DNA of 64,000 nucleotides. Origin: Blattabacterium sp. (Cryptocercus kyebangensis) (GTDB lineage Bacteria; Bacteroidota; Bacteroidia; Flavobacteriales; Blattabacteriaceae). The notes beneath the pieces are model-generated. The model saw only the letters and a program-made list of their open reading frames with translations, did no database searches and had not been told where the DNA came from. Of the stretch, positions 1 to 10,573 are shown piece by piece (the first letter of the stretch is position 1; each line of letters starts with the position of its first letter). The stretch spans positions 483,501-547,500 of the forward strand of contig NZ_CP029820.1 of the NCBI RefSeq assembly GCF_003226855.1. The letters are read 5' to 3'. Both the position numbers and the translations under genes were made by a program.

Positions 1-267
1 TAATGGTTGGGCTCCATGACATAATACATCATTCGCACACATAGCAAAACAATCTTCTCCAATTACATCATATTTTTGGTAATTAATGGCTAAACGTAGT
101 TTAGTTCCCACACCATCAACACCAGACACCAAAATAGGTTCTTTATACTCATAGGAAGACATTTTATAAAGAGCCGCAAAATTATCTAATGTGCTAAGTA
201 CATTATTATTATAAGTTTTTTCTAAAATTGGACTAATTTTATATATGGTACGATTACTTTCTTTCAT
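1..267 (-). CDS. purM: Phosphoribosylformylglycinamidine cyclo-ligase (AIR synthetase), 5' part only
   Basis: This is the first 89 codons of a gene that runs off the left edge. PurM closes the imidazole ring, converting FGAM to AIR with ATP in de novo purine synthesis. The visible N-terminus carries the substrate and nucleotide-binding signature [13 protein letters not shown] (near residues 48-60), followed by [16 protein letters not shown], both diagnostic of the PurM family. The ATG at 265-267 lies 5 bases after the purF stop, so it is the last visible member of the minus-strand purine operon. No disruption is seen in the part present. The family assignment is secure; whether the gene is complete cannot be judged here. 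Confidence 0.93.
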   Translation of the reverse strand, partial: MKESNRTIYKISPILEKTYNNNVLSTLDNFAALYKMSSYEYKEPILVSGVDGVGTKLRLAINYQKYDVIGEDCFAMCANDVLCHGAQPL

Positions 268-272
268 TATTA

Positions 273-1715
273 CTATAATATACAATCATTTTTTTTAGGA
301 ATGGGATAGTTCCCCGTAAAACAACCGAAACAGTAATTATTACTTCCAAGAATATCGATCAAATTATCCATATTTAAAAATTCTAAACTATCTACATCTA
401 AAAACTTAGCTATACTTTCCTTATCAATATTGAATGAAATTAGGTCTTTTTGACTAGGAGTGTCTATTCCTAAATAACATGGTGCTATAATAGGTGGAGA
501 GGCGCTTCTAAAATGAATTTCTATCGCTCCTGCTTTTCTTAAAATATAAACTAATCTACGACTGGTAGTCCCACGAACAATCGAGTCATCAATAATGACA
601 ATACGTTTTCCTCTAATTTCATTTAATATAGAATTTAGTTTTAAATTTACCATTCTTTCACGCATTTCTTGTTTAGGTAAAATAAAAGATCTTCCAATAT
701 ATTTATTTTTTACTAAAATTGGTTTGAAAGGGATTCCGGATGCTTTGGAATATCCAATAGATGCTGGAACACCAGAATCTGGGACACCAATAACGACATC
801 TGCTTCTACTGGGTGTTGTTCATAAAGTATTTCTCCACTTTTTTCACGAACTTCATAAACGTTTATATTTTCAATGAAAGAATCAGGACGAGAAAAATAA
901 ATATACTCAAAGGAACATATTCTTCGTTTTGTCTCCCTTTTTTTTCTAAGAAGAGAAAATTGAATGGATTTTTGATCGACGATAGCTATTTCTCCTGGAA
1001 ATAAATCTCTTACATAATATCCACCCACAGAATCTATTCCACAAGTTTCAGAACTAAATATATAAGTTTTTTCATTAAGCATACCATAACATAAGGGTCG
1101 AATTCCATTTGGATCTCTAAAAGCAGCAATTTTATTATCCATAAGAACTATTACAGAATAAGCTCCTTGAATATCAAGAGTGGTTTTTTGAATAGCGATT
1201 TTTAGGTTATTATCATATTCTGATAAGTATTTTTGTATCAAACGTAAAATAACTTCGGAATCCGAATTAGATGATATAAAATTGATCCCTTTCGATTCTA
1301 GATTTTTACGAATCTTTTTAGCATTCACTAAATTTCCATTATGGACAATAGAAATGATACTTTTACCATAGGAATCTTCTCCAAAGAATGGTTGAATATT
1401 TTTTTTGCTTTGTCCTCCTTCTGTAGAATATCGTGTATGCCCAATAACAGCATTCCCATGATAACATTCAGAATTCGAAATTTTTCGAAAGGAATCTAAA
1501 ACAAGACCTTCACTTTTATGAGATAAAATAAATCCATCTCGTAAAACAGAAAAACCACAAGCTTCTTGACCTCGGTGTTGTAAGGCAAATAACCCAAACT
1601 GAATGAGAGAAAATGTATCGATTTTATGAGTAGAATAAATACCAAAAACTCCGCATTCCTCATGAAATTTATCAAAAAATTTTTTTTCCTCTAGAATAGG
1701 AAATAATTGATACAT
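273..1715 (-). CDS. purF: Amidophosphoribosyltransferase, Bacillus-type with propeptide and Fe-S ligands
   Basis: Catalyses the first committed purine step: PRPP plus glutamine gives phosphoribosylamine. The 480-residue protein has an N-terminal Ntn glutaminase domain whose nucleophile is Cys21 ([10 protein letters not shown]). The 20 residues before it would be a cleaved propeptide, unlike the Met-Cys start of E. coli PurF. The C-terminal phosphoribosyltransferase domain has the PRPP loop [12 protein letters not shown]. Cysteines in [14 protein letters not shown] and NYCFGCF match the four 4Fe-4S ligands of the Bacillus subtilis enzyme, so an oxygen-sensitive cluster is expected. It lies between purC and purM with short gaps, consistent with one transcript. 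Confidence 0.97.
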   Translation of the reverse strand: MYQLFPILEEKKFFDKFHEECGVFGIYSTHKIDTFSLIQFGLFALQHRGQEACGFSVLRDGFILSHKSEGLVLDSFRKISNSECYHGNAVIGHTRYSTEGGQSKKNIQPFFGEDSYGKSIISIVHNGNLVNAKKIRKNLESKGINFISSNSDSEVILRLIQKYLSEYDNNLKIAIQKTTLDIQGAYSVIVLMDNKIAAFRDPNGIRPLCYGMLNEKTYIFSSETCGIDSVGGYYVRDLFPGEIAIVDQKSIQFSLLRKKRETKRRICSFEYIYFSRPDSFIENINVYEVREKSGEILYEQHPVEADVVIGVPDSGVPASIGYSKASGIPFKPILVKNKYIGRSFILPKQEMRERMVNLKLNSILNEIRGKRIVIIDDSIVRGTTSRRLVYILRKAGAIEIHFRSASPPIIAPCYLGIDTPSQKDLISFNIDKESIAKFLDVDSLEFLNMDNLIDILGSNNYCFGCFTGNYPIPKKNDCIL

Positions 1716-1753
1716 CCTCTTTTTTTTTTCTGGAAAAAGAAAATCTTTGTCCC

Positions 1754-2497
1754 TTAAATGGATGAAACTGCATTTAGCCTTTTTAATATTTCCATATAAG
1801 TATCTATTACCTCTTCCTTTTCATTAAATTCATTTCTAAATTTATCTTTATCAAGTTTTTTCATTGTTTTTTTATCCCAAAGACGACATGTATCAGGACT
1901 AATTTCATCAGAAAGTAAAATTTGATTTTTTTTATCTTTTCCAAATTCTATTTTAAAATCTACCAATATAATATTTTTATCTAAAAAATATTTTTTCAGA
2001 ATATTGTTAATATTTGAGACAATTCGATTAACTTTATTTAATTCTTCATAAGAAATTATACCTAAGAATACGGCATGATGGTCGTTTATCCATGGATCTT
2101 TTAATACATCATTCTTGTAAAATATTTCAATAATGGGATTATCTATGGTAATCCCTTCTTTTATACCCAAACGTTTAGACATACTTCCAGCAACAACATT
2201 TCGAACTACAAATTCTAATGGAATAATATCCACTTTATAACATAATTGTTCTCTATTATTGATCTTACGAATAAAATGGGTTTTTACCCCATAATCTTTA
2301 AGAAATTTAAAGATTAATGTCGTTATTTCATTATTTAAAATTCCTTTATCCTGTAATAATTCCTTCTTTAATCCATCTAAAGCAGTTATACTATCTTTGT
2401 AATGAATAATAATCTCATCGGTATTATCTGTAGAATATATTTTTTTTGTTTTTCCTTCTAATAAATATTTTTTTTTAGTTATGTTGTTCATAATCAT
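1754..2497 (-). CDS. purC: SAICAR synthetase
   Basis: Joins CAIR to aspartate with ATP to form SAICAR in the cytosolic purine pathway. The 247 residues are close to the family length. The N-terminus has the nucleotide-binding start LLEGKTKKIYSTDN, and the signature LVDFKIEFG followed by DEISPDTCRLWD lies near residues 180-210. The start ATG at 2497 overlaps the purE stop by four bases, showing tight translational coupling. A second ATG two codons in (MIM) is equally possible as the start. No lesion is seen. Confidence 0.96.
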   Translation of the reverse strand: MIMNNITKKKYLLEGKTKKIYSTDNTDEIIIHYKDSITALDGLKKELLQDKGILNNEITTLIFKFLKDYGVKTHFIRKINNREQLCYKVDIIPLEFVVRNVVAGSMSKRLGIKEGITIDNPIIEIFYKNDVLKDPWINDHHAVFLGIISYEELNKVNRIVSNINNILKKYFLDKNIILVDFKIEFGKDKKNQILLSDEISPDTCRLWDKKTMKKLDKDKFRNEFNEKEEVIDTYMEILKRLNAVSSI

Positions 2498-2979
2498 AAA
2501 TATTTATCTATTTCAGTAACTAATTTTTCTTTTTTTTTCATTCTAAATTTTAATAATAATTTTTTTATTTCGTTATATTTCATAGCTAATATATGAACGG
2601 ATAATAAAGCAGCGTTGTATGCATTATTGATCCCTACTGTAGCAACAGGAACATCTTTAGGCATTTGAACAATAGAAAGGAGAGCGTCAATTCCACCTAA
2701 TAATCCATTATTAGCATAAATAGGAACTCCTATAACGGGTAAAATAGTCCTTGAAGCTATTATTCCAGGTAAATGAGCAGATAACCCAGCTCCTGCAATA
2801 ATAAGTTCCATTCCTTCTAAAGATTCTATTTTTTTTATTGTTTTTGATAATAGATCTGGTAAACGGTGTGCAGATATAACATAAATTTTATTCTTTATAT
2901 TAAATTTATTTAGTATATCTTCCGATATTTTCATCGTTGGTTTATCAGATAGACTTCCACAAAATATAGCTACTTTCAT
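2494..2979 (-). CDS. purE: N5-carboxyaminoimidazole ribonucleotide mutase
   Basis: Class I PurE of 161 residues. It has the N-terminal CGSLSDKPTM phosphate-binding loop, the SAHRLPD catalytic-histidine motif and the AGAGLSAHLPGIIAS loop. It converts N5-CAIR to CAIR. The class I enzyme normally needs PurK to supply N5-CAIR; no purK is next to it, so purK must be elsewhere or the substrate arises non-enzymatically. It follows purL by 9 bases and overlaps purC by 4, in the middle of the purine operon. The identification is clear and the gene is intact. Confidence 0.95.
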   Translation of the reverse strand: MKVAIFCGSLSDKPTMKISEDILNKFNIKNKIYVISAHRLPDLLSKTIKKIESLEGMELIIAGAGLSAHLPGIIASRTILPVIGVPIYANNGLLGGIDALLSIVQMPKDVPVATVGINNAYNAALLSVHILAMKYNEIKKLLLKFRMKKKEKLVTEIDKYL

Positions 2980-2988
2980 ATTATTTTT

Positions 2989-5900
2989 TTATAAAAAATA
3001 TTGCACAGCATTTCTAAAAATAGAATGCTCGTTAATATTAGGTATATTTTTTAATAATCCATTATTATAACGCTCCGGATGAGTCATCCTTCCATAAATT
3101 TTTCCATTTTCACTTAATAATCCTTCCACTGATCCAATAGATCCATTTGGATTATAAGGAAAATCCATAGTAGGATTTCCTTTTAAATCTACATATAGAG
3201 CTGCTATTTGATTTTTTCTTAATAAAAGATTAGTCATTTTTTCACTAGAATAAAACCTTCCTTCACTATGAGATACTGGAATAGTATATATTTTATTTTT
3301 CATTCCTTTTAACCATGGAGAGTTATCAGAAATCACTTTTATATGAACACATTGGGATATATGTTTCCCTATTTCATTATAGGTAAGAGTTGGAGATTTA
3401 TGATTACGCAAATTTATTTTACCATAAGGTAATAAACTAGATTTTATTAGAGCCTGAAATCCATTACATATACCTAAAATTAATCCATCATGATCAAGAA
3501 AATATTCAATAGAATCTTTTATATAGGGATTATGTAACACAGAAGTTATAAATTTTGCAGAACCATCTGGTTCGTCTCCAGCACTAAATCCTCCACAAAG
3601 CATAAATATTTGTACAGATTTTATATATTTTTCCATTTGAAATATGGATTTAATAATATCTTTATCCCTTAAATTTCTAAATACAGAAGTTTTTACTATT
3701 GCTCCTTCTTTTTCAAAAGCATGAATTGATTCAAATTCACAATTTGTCCCAGGAAATATTGGAATAAATACACGTGGTACTACTTTTTTAATTGATTTCC
3801 ATTTTAATGGAATATATTTATGGTCTTTTCTACTTTTTTGTAGTATATTTTTTTTAGTATATTTTAGATCTCTATTATTTATAGAAAATATAGGAGTTAA
3901 AGTTTTTATCCAATTTTTGATGGCTTCATCTATATCAATAGAAATTCCATTAAAATCTAAATTTTTAGAGGATACGACTTCTCCTATTAAGATGAACTCT
4001 TCTGAAAGTGAAGATGAGGATTCTATAATTAATGAACCTATATTTGTTTCGAGTAAATGATTATTAGAATGAATAACAACACCTAAACGATTTCCAAAAG
4101 ACATTTTTGCAATAGCAATGGAAATTCCCCCATCTTTTATAGTTTTGACAGAAACTATTTTTCCGGAACAAATACCTTCATAAACTTTATCGTATGCCTT
4201 TTTCATAGAATCGAAATCTGGCATTTCATTTTTTAATGGTTTATGATTATATAAATATATTCTATTTCCTATTTTTTTAAACTCAGGTGATATAATGTTC
4301 AAAGATGAACCTATGCTTACTCCAAAGGCTATTAATGTTGGTGGTACGTGTATATTTTTATATGTTCCCGACATGCTATCTTTTCCTCCAATAGAAGCTA
4401 ATTCAAAGGCCATTTGTGCATGATAAGCACCTAATAAAGAAGCAAATGGTTTTCCCCAATTTTTTGGATTGGTTCCTAATTTTTGATAATATTCTTGAAA
4501 ACTAAAATAGATATTTTTATAAGGGCCTCCCATAGAAACAATTTTTGAAACACTCTCTACTATAGCATAAGCCCCTCCATGAAGAGGACTCCAAGTAGAT
4601 ATATTTGGATGGAACCCCCAAGATGCCAAACTAACTGTTGTTGTCTCTCCATGTGAAACAGGAATTTTTTGTACACTTCCTTCAGATGGAGTCATTTGAT
4701 ACTTTCCTCCAAAAGGCATCAATATGGTAGTCCCACCTATAGTACTATCAAACATTTCTACTAGACTTTTTTGAGAGGCAATATTTAATTTAGAAAGAGT
4801 TTTTAAAAAAGTTCTTTTACTGAAAGTAATATTTTTTGATTTTTTAAAAGGAGAAATGGAAGTTGGAGAATTGACCTGAACAACTTTTTTTTTATTAGAT
4901 CCTCCTGTATTTAAAAAAGAACTTTTTAAGTTGAATATTTCTTTTTTTTGATGATAAAAAATTATACGTTCATTATCCGTAATCATGGCTATAGGAATGG
5001 ATAGGATATTCTCTTCATGAGATAAGTTAATAAACTTTTTTACATCATAGGGATCTAAAACCACGGCCATACGTTCTTGAGATTCTGAAAGGGCTATTTC
5101 TATAGAATCTAAAGATGTATTTTTTATTGGGATTTTATCTAAATGAAGGATCAAACTATTACTCAATTCCCCTATAGCTACTGAAGCCCCTCCTGCACCA
5201 AAATCATTGCATTTTTTGATCAAAGATATGGCTTTTTTTTTTCGAAAAAATCTTTGAATTTGTCGTTCTATTATTGGATTTCCTTTTTGTACTTGAATAT
5301 TGTAAGATATATTTTTTAAATTATATTCATATCTTTTAGAAGATTCCGTTGCTCCTCCTATTCCATCTCTTCCTGTTAATCCACCAATTAAAAGAATAAT
5401 ATCTCCTTTCCTTGGATTTCTTTGTTTTACGGAATCTACTGGAACGGCTCCAATTACCATTCCTACTTCCATCCTTTTAGCTTTATAACCTTTATGATAA
5501 ATTTCATGTATATGAGTAGTAGCTACTCCCACTTGATTTCCATAAGAACTATAACCATGAGCTGCTTCACGGCATATTTTTCTTTGCGCTATTTTTCCAT
5601 TCAATGTTTTTGTTTTAGTTGGATCAGAGGCTCCACTTAATCGAATAGATTGATAAACAAACGCTCTACCGGATAATGGATCACGAATGGCTCCACCTAT
5701 ACAAGTAGCAGCCCCACCAAAAGGATCAATTTCTGTAGGATGATTGTGGGTTTCGTTTTTAAATAAAAGATACCATTTCTCCTTTTTTTTTCCTATAATA
5801 TCTACGTCTATTCTCATTATACAAGAATTCCGTTCATTAGAAAATACATAGTTTTTCAATTTTCCTTTTTTAGAAAGAATTTGAGAAGGGAGATTAGATA

Positions 5901-6711
5901 AATCCATCAAATTTATAGGATCTTTTGATCTTCCTATTGAATCACGATCTTTTAAATATTTGTTAAAAATACTCTGATATGTATCTTTAAATATTCCATC
6001 AAAATTTATATTCACCAATGTAGTCAAAAAAGTAGTATGACGACAATGATCAGACCAATAAGCATCTAAAATCCGTAATTCTTCTTCTTTAGGATCACGA
6101 TTTTCTTCAGAAAAGTATTTTTGAATGAACAACAAATCATTTATTTCTATAGAAAAATTCCATTTTTTATGAATTTTTTTTATTTCTTCATAAGTAAAAT
6201 GAATAAATCCTTCTATGATTTTAATATTCTTTTTCTCTACATATTTTCTATTGGAAAAACATGGGAAGAGCATTTCTTTAAGATTTTTTTCCTTACAAAT
6301 ATTTGGATTTATGCAATGTTTTTTGATTTTAATAATATCCTCCTCTGGATTATTCAATCCTATTAATTCAATTAATTGACCTGTTTTTATAAAAACTTTA
6401 GATATAGGATCTATAACTTTTATACATTGCATAGCCGCGTCAGCACGTTGATCATATTTTCCTGGTAAATATTCTATAGAAAAAGATGGATTTTTTAAAT
6501 GTATTTTCTTACGATAAATATCTGTTACAGGATCTACAAAAATTTTGTATAAGCTATCTATAAAAACTTCTTTTTTTATTTGAAATATATCGTATATATG
6601 ATAAATAATTACTTCAGATAAAGATATATCCATATCTTTCAATTCTTGATATAACTTTCTAGAATAAATGTCGAAAAAAATTTTTTTTTGTATATAAATT
6701 CTTAAATTCAT
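2989..6711 (-). CDS. purL: Phosphoribosylformylglycinamidine synthase, large single-chain form
   Basis: Converts FGAR to FGAM using glutamine and ATP. At 1240 residues it is the large single-chain type that carries the glutaminase in the same polypeptide, so separate purQ and purS are not needed. In order: an N-terminal PurS-like and linker region (HCRHTTFLT), the first PurM-like half with HNHPTEIDPFGGAAT, the second half with SIGGKDSMSGTY, and the C-terminal class I glutaminase (from about residue 985). The glutaminase has nucleophile Cys in LGICNGFQAL, with His and Glu in MTHPERY. It is the longest gene in the window and is undisrupted, which argues for strong selection on purine synthesis. 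It lies 9 bases upstream of purE. Confidence 0.97.
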   Translation of the reverse strand: MNLRIYIQKKIFFDIYSRKLYQELKDMDISLSEVIIYHIYDIFQIKKEVFIDSLYKIFVDPVTDIYRKKIHLKNPSFSIEYLPGKYDQRADAAMQCIKVIDPISKVFIKTGQLIELIGLNNPEEDIIKIKKHCINPNICKEKNLKEMLFPCFSNRKYVEKKNIKIIEGFIHFTYEEIKKIHKKWNFSIEINDLLFIQKYFSEENRDPKEEELRILDAYWSDHCRHTTFLTTLVNINFDGIFKDTYQSIFNKYLKDRDSIGRSKDPINLMDLSNLPSQILSKKGKLKNYVFSNERNSCIMRIDVDIIGKKKEKWYLLFKNETHNHPTEIDPFGGAATCIGGAIRDPLSGRAFVYQSIRLSGASDPTKTKTLNGKIAQRKICREAAHGYSSYGNQVGVATTHIHEIYHKGYKAKRMEVGMVIGAVPVDSVKQRNPRKGDIILLIGGLTGRDGIGGATESSKRYEYNLKNISYNIQVQKGNPIIERQIQRFFRKKKAISLIKKCNDFGAGGASVAIGELSNSLILHLDKIPIKNTSLDSIEIALSESQERMAVVLDPYDVKKFINLSHEENILSIPIAMITDNERIIFYHQKKEIFNLKSSFLNTGGSNKKKVVQVNSPTSISPFKKSKNITFSKRTFLKTLSKLNIASQKSLVEMFDSTIGGTTILMPFGGKYQMTPSEGSVQKIPVSHGETTTVSLASWGFHPNISTWSPLHGGAYAIVESVSKIVSMGGPYKNIYFSFQEYYQKLGTNPKNWGKPFASLLGAYHAQMAFELASIGGKDSMSGTYKNIHVPPTLIAFGVSIGSSLNIISPEFKKIGNRIYLYNHKPLKNEMPDFDSMKKAYDKVYEGICSGKIVSVKTIKDGGISIAIAKMSFGNRLGVVIHSNNHLLETNIGSLIIESSSSLSEEFILIGEVVSSKNLDFNGISIDIDEAIKNWIKTLTPIFSINNRDLKYTKKNILQKSRKDHKYIPLKWKSIKKVVPRVFIPIFPGTNCEFESIHAFEKEGAIVKTSVFRNLRDKDIIKSIFQMEKYIKSVQIFMLCGGFSAGDEPDGSAKFITSVLHNPYIKDSIEYFLDHDGLILGICNGFQALIKSSLLPYGKINLRNHKSPTLTYNEIGKHISQCVHIKVISDNSPWLKGMKNKIYTIPVSHSEGRFYSSEKMTNLLLRKNQIAALYVDLKGNPTMDFPYNPNGSIGSVEGLLSENGKIYGRMTHPERYNNGLLKNIPNINEHSIFRNAVQYFL

Positions 6712-6749
6712 TAGAATTGTTATGATATAAAATAAAAAATAGAATTTTT

Positions 6750-8177
6750 TTAAATTTTAAGATTTCTATTTGAGTCTATCATACGATGAAATCGATCCAA
6801 AATAGGATTTACTTTTTTATCAATAAATTCTAAAGCTTGATCTGAAGAAAAACCTATAAAATTTTTAGGATCAAGCATTTGATTGACTTCTTTTTCATTA
6901 ATCGGTATTTTTTCATCGTTTAAAATACGTTTTATAAAATCATTTTCTTTACCTTCTAATTTCATTTTAGAATTAGTTTTCATAGAATGAATTCGTATTC
7001 TTTCATGAATTTCTTGTCTATCTGCTCCATTTTTTACACTTTTTACAATAATAGATTCAGTAATTAAAAATGGAAGTTCTTGATAGATATTTTTTTCTAT
7101 CATTTTAGGATATACTACAATATTTTCTAACACATTATTCCAAATCATTAAAATAGCATCTGTAGCTAAGAAAGATTGTGCTATCACCAATCTTCTATTG
7201 GCTGAATCATCTAAAGTACGTTCCAACCATTGAGTGGCTGCGACTATAGCTGAACTATTTGATAGAGAAATTACATATTTTGCTAAAGAGGCCATACGTT
7301 CACTAAGTATTGGATTTCGTTTATAAGCCATAGCACTGGATCCAATTTGTTCTTTATCAAATGGTTCTTCCATTTCTTTCAAATTTTGTAGTAAACGCAA
7401 ATCATTACTAAACTTATGAGAAGATTGAGAAATATTGGATAATAAATTTAATATTTGTGCATCTACTTTTCTATCATAAGTTTGACCTGTAACAGGAAAA
7501 ATTTTTTGAAATCCAAATTTATTGGATAATTTTTTTTCCATATATTTTACTTTCTTTAAATTTCCATCAAATAATTCTTTGAAACTAGCGGCTGTTCCTA
7601 CAGTCCCTTTTACTCCTCTGAAACAGATATTTTGAAATCTAAATTCCAATTCTTCTATGTCCATTAGGATACTTTGTATCCATAAAGAAGAACGTTTTCC
7701 AACAGTAGTTAACTGAGCTGGTTGATAATGAGTAAAGGCCAATGTAGGAGTATTATGATATTCTAAGGTAAAATTTCTAAGACGAAAAAGAACATTAATT
7801 AATTTATTAAGGATAATTTCTAATCCATCACGGAGGAGAATAAGATCTGTATTATCTCCTAAAAAAGCACTTGTAGCGCCTAAATGAATAATAGGTTTGG
7901 CTATAGTGGCTTTTTCTCCAAGTGCATATAAATGAGCTATGACATCATGATGGAATTTTTTTTCATAGAAAGAAACTCTATTCCAATCAATATCATCTAA
8001 ATGTTTTTTTAAATCATTAATTTGTTCCTCCTTAATATTTAAACCTAATTTTTTCTGGCATTCTGCTAAAGCTAGCCAAAGTTTTCTCCAGGTAGTAAAT
8101 TTTTTTTTGGGAGAAAAATTATATAACATTTCTTTACTACTGTATCGTTCTACTAAAGGATTTTTATATTCTTTCAC
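6750..8177 (-). CDS. purB: Adenylosuccinate lyase
   Basis: Acts twice in purine metabolism, splitting fumarate from SAICAR and from adenylosuccinate. The 475-residue protein belongs to the fumarase/aspartase superfamily and shows the flexible catalytic loop GSSAMAYKRNPILSER near residue 280. It also shows the conserved HLGATSAFLGDNTD and THYQPAQLTTVGKR motifs, which include the general-acid His. It lies 38 bases upstream of purL and 33 bases downstream of purA. The fumarate released could feed the class 1A PyrD encoded further right; that link is an inference. Confidence 0.96.
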   Translation of the reverse strand: MKEYKNPLVERYSSKEMLYNFSPKKKFTTWRKLWLALAECQKKLGLNIKEEQINDLKKHLDDIDWNRVSFYEKKFHHDVIAHLYALGEKATIAKPIIHLGATSAFLGDNTDLILLRDGLEIILNKLINVLFRLRNFTLEYHNTPTLAFTHYQPAQLTTVGKRSSLWIQSILMDIEELEFRFQNICFRGVKGTVGTAASFKELFDGNLKKVKYMEKKLSNKFGFQKIFPVTGQTYDRKVDAQILNLLSNISQSSHKFSNDLRLLQNLKEMEEPFDKEQIGSSAMAYKRNPILSERMASLAKYVISLSNSSAIVAATQWLERTLDDSANRRLVIAQSFLATDAILMIWNNVLENIVVYPKMIEKNIYQELPFLITESIIVKSVKNGADRQEIHERIRIHSMKTNSKMKLEGKENDFIKRILNDEKIPINEKEVNQMLDPKNFIGFSSDQALEFIDKKVNPILDRFHRMIDSNRNLKI

Positions 8178-8210
8178 AAAAGAATCATTTTTATAAATGG
8201 AAATATTTTT

Positions 8211-9515
8211 CTAAGAAAAAATTTTTAAAAAGGAAGATTTATTTTTGATAATATTTTGACTTCTTTCAGATCCTACAGAAATTAATACAATATCCAAATT
8301 TAAATAACTTTCTATAAAGTTAACATATTTCTTGCAATTTTTAGGTAAATCATCATATTCATGTATATGAGAGATATCTTTTTTCCAACCAGGAAAATCT
8401 ATATAAATAGCTTCTACTTCTTTTTCTTCCAATTCTATATTGGCTGGAAAATATTGTATTTTTTTTCCATTACTTTGATATTCTATACATACTTTAATTA
8501 ATTCTAATTCACTTAAAACATCCAATTTTGTAATGATTAAATAATTAATTCCATTAACCATACAGGAATATTTTAGAGATAAAAGGTCTAACCATCCACA
8601 TCGTCTTGGACGTTTTGTAGTAGAACCATATTCATTCCCTTTTTTTCGTATTATATCACTCATTTTATTCCTAATTTCTGTAGGAAATGGGCCATATCCT
8701 ACACGTGTACAGTAAGCTTTTGCTATTCCTATAAAATTTTTCAAAAAATGAGGTGGGATCCCCGTCCCTGTACATACACCTCCTGTAGAAGTTGAAGAGG
8801 GAGTGACATATGGATATGTTCCATAATTGATATCTAATAACATAGCTTGAGCTCCTTCAAATAAAATTTTCTTCTTTTTATGAAAAGCATAATGAATTTC
8901 ATGTACAGAATCAATAATACGAGGAGAAAGAATCTTAGCATATTCTATATATTCTTCATATATAAATTTAAAATAAATAGGATCTCTTTTATATATTTTT
9001 GTAATAATCTTATTTTTATAATCTACGTTATCCTTTAATTTTTTATGAAATACTTTTAGATTTAAAAAATCTAATAAACGGATTCCTATACGGGCTATTT
9101 TATCTTCATAAGTAGGACCAATTCCACGATGTGTAGTCCCAATAGATCTAGAACCTAAAGATTCTTCTTTATATTCATCTAGTAAACGATGATAAGGCAT
9201 AGTTATATGTGCACGTTTTGCCAAAAAAACTCTAGAGGTATTTATTCCTATAGATTCTATTTCTTTGATTTCTTGAATCAAGGATTTAGGGTCAATAACC
9301 ATTCCAGGTCCTATAATACATTTAATGGAAGGATAAACTACTCCAGATGGAATTAAATGAAGAATAAAATAACGATTATTAATATGAATAGAATGACCAG
9401 AATTATTTCCTCCTTGATAACGAATTACATAATCTGAATTTTTAGAAAGTAAATCTGTGATTTTACCTTTTCCCTCGTCACCCCATTGGAGACCAACAAT
9501 AACATTTGAAGGCAT
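8211..9515 (-). CDS. purA: Adenylosuccinate synthetase
   Basis: Commits IMP to AMP by GTP-dependent ligation of aspartate. The N-terminal GTP loop LQWGDEGKGKITDLL is present near residues 9-23, followed by YQGGNNSGHSI, IGTTHRGIGPTYEDK and the late TTKRPRRCGWLDL segment that binds IMP. At 434 residues it has the usual length. It is the first pur gene of the minus-strand run and is preceded by ruvB, with a gap of 65 bases that may hold a promoter. I did not recognise a clear Bacteroidetes promoter there. Confidence 0.96.
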   Translation of the reverse strand: MPSNVIVGLQWGDEGKGKITDLLSKNSDYVIRYQGGNNSGHSIHINNRYFILHLIPSGVVYPSIKCIIGPGMVIDPKSLIQEIKEIESIGINTSRVFLAKRAHITMPYHRLLDEYKEESLGSRSIGTTHRGIGPTYEDKIARIGIRLLDFLNLKVFHKKLKDNVDYKNKIITKIYKRDPIYFKFIYEEYIEYAKILSPRIIDSVHEIHYAFHKKKKILFEGAQAMLLDINYGTYPYVTPSSTSTGGVCTGTGIPPHFLKNFIGIAKAYCTRVGYGPFPTEIRNKMSDIIRKKGNEYGSTTKRPRRCGWLDLLSLKYSCMVNGINYLIITKLDVLSELELIKVCIEYQSNGKKIQYFPANIELEEKEVEAIYIDFPGWKKDISHIHEYDDLPKNCKKYVNFIESYLNLDIVLISVGSERSQNIIKNKSSFLKIFS

Positions 9516-9580
9516 GATTTTTTTTAAATTTTATACTTTTTTTACAAAGTTAATTTTTTATAAATAGATAATAAAAAATT

Positions 9581-10555
9581 CTAAAATTTTTTATTATTGG
9601 AAATATCTCGTTTAAGATGTTGATAAGCTAACCTCGTTGCTTTTCTTCCTCTAGGTGTTCGTACTAAATATCCTTCTTGAATAAGAAAAGGTTCATATAC
9701 TTCTTCTATTGTATCGGAATTTTCACTCACAGCTGTAGCTATAGTATTTATTCCAACAGGACCTCCTTTAAAGTGATCAATAATAGATGTAAGAATTCTA
9801 TTATCCATTTCGTCTAATCCATGTTTATCTACATTAAGTGCTTGTAATCCCAAATCACATATTTTAATATCTATAATTCCATTCCCTTTTATTTGAGCAA
9901 AATCACGAACTCTACGAAGTAAAGAGTTAGCTATACGTGGAGTTCCACGACTTCTATTTGCTATTTCATAAGAGGATTCTTCGGTTATTGGAATGTTTAA
10001 TATTTTTGCACTACGTTCTATAATTATTTTTAATAATTCTTTTTGATAATAAGTTAAACGGAAATTAATTCCAAATCTAGAACGCATAGGTGCTGTTAAT
10101 AATCCAGATCTTGTTGTAGCTCCTATTAAAGTAAAAGGAGATAAATCAATTTGAACTGATCGTGCATTAGATCCAGAATCTATTATAATATCAATTTTAT
10201 AATTTTCCATAGCAGAATACAAATATTCTTCAACTATAGGAGAAAGACGATGAATCTCATCTATAAATAGAACATCGTTTAAATTTAAATGAATGAGTAG
10301 ACCCGCTAAATCTCCTGGTTTATCTAAAACTGATCCTGAAGTTACAGAGATATTAACGCCCAATTCATTAGCAACGATATGAGAAAGAGTGGTTTTTCCT
10401 AATCCTGGAGGACCATGAAATAGAATATGATCTAAGGATTCTTTTCTTTTTTTAGCGGCTTGAATAAAAATTTTTAAATTTTCTAAAATATCACGTTGTC
10501 CAACAAATTCTTGAATTTTTTTTGGATTTAAAGTTACTTCTAAAATAGTTGACAC
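9581..10555 (-). CDS. ruvB: Holliday junction branch migration helicase RuvB
   Basis: AAA+ motor that drives branch migration of Holliday junctions together with RuvA. Seen in order: Walker [11 protein letters not shown] (near residue 48), Walker B FIDEIHRL (near 96), the sensor region [20 protein letters not shown], and the C-terminal winged helix ending [20 protein letters not shown]. The 324 residues are a little shorter than typical because the N-terminal arm is short. Its neighbours are surE (18 bases upstream) and purA. No ruvA or ruvC is in the window. Confidence 0.96.
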   Translation of the reverse strand: MSTILEVTLNPKKIQEFVGQRDILENLKIFIQAAKKRKESLDHILFHGPPGLGKTTLSHIVANELGVNISVTSGSVLDKPGDLAGLLIHLNLNDVLFIDEIHRLSPIVEEYLYSAMENYKIDIIIDSGSNARSVQIDLSPFTLIGATTRSGLLTAPMRSRFGINFRLTYYQKELLKIIIERSAKILNIPITEESSYEIANRSRGTPRIANSLLRRVRDFAQIKGNGIIDIKICDLGLQALNVDKHGLDEMDNRILTSIIDHFKGGPVGINTIATAVSENSDTIEEVYEPFLIQEGYLVRTPRGRKATRLAYQHLKRDISNNKKF

Positions 10556-10573
10556 TATATATAAATTTTTTGT

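Noticed and set aside
595-1004. Plus-strand ORFs inside purF
   Set aside because: They are antisense shadows of a strongly conserved gene and resemble no family.
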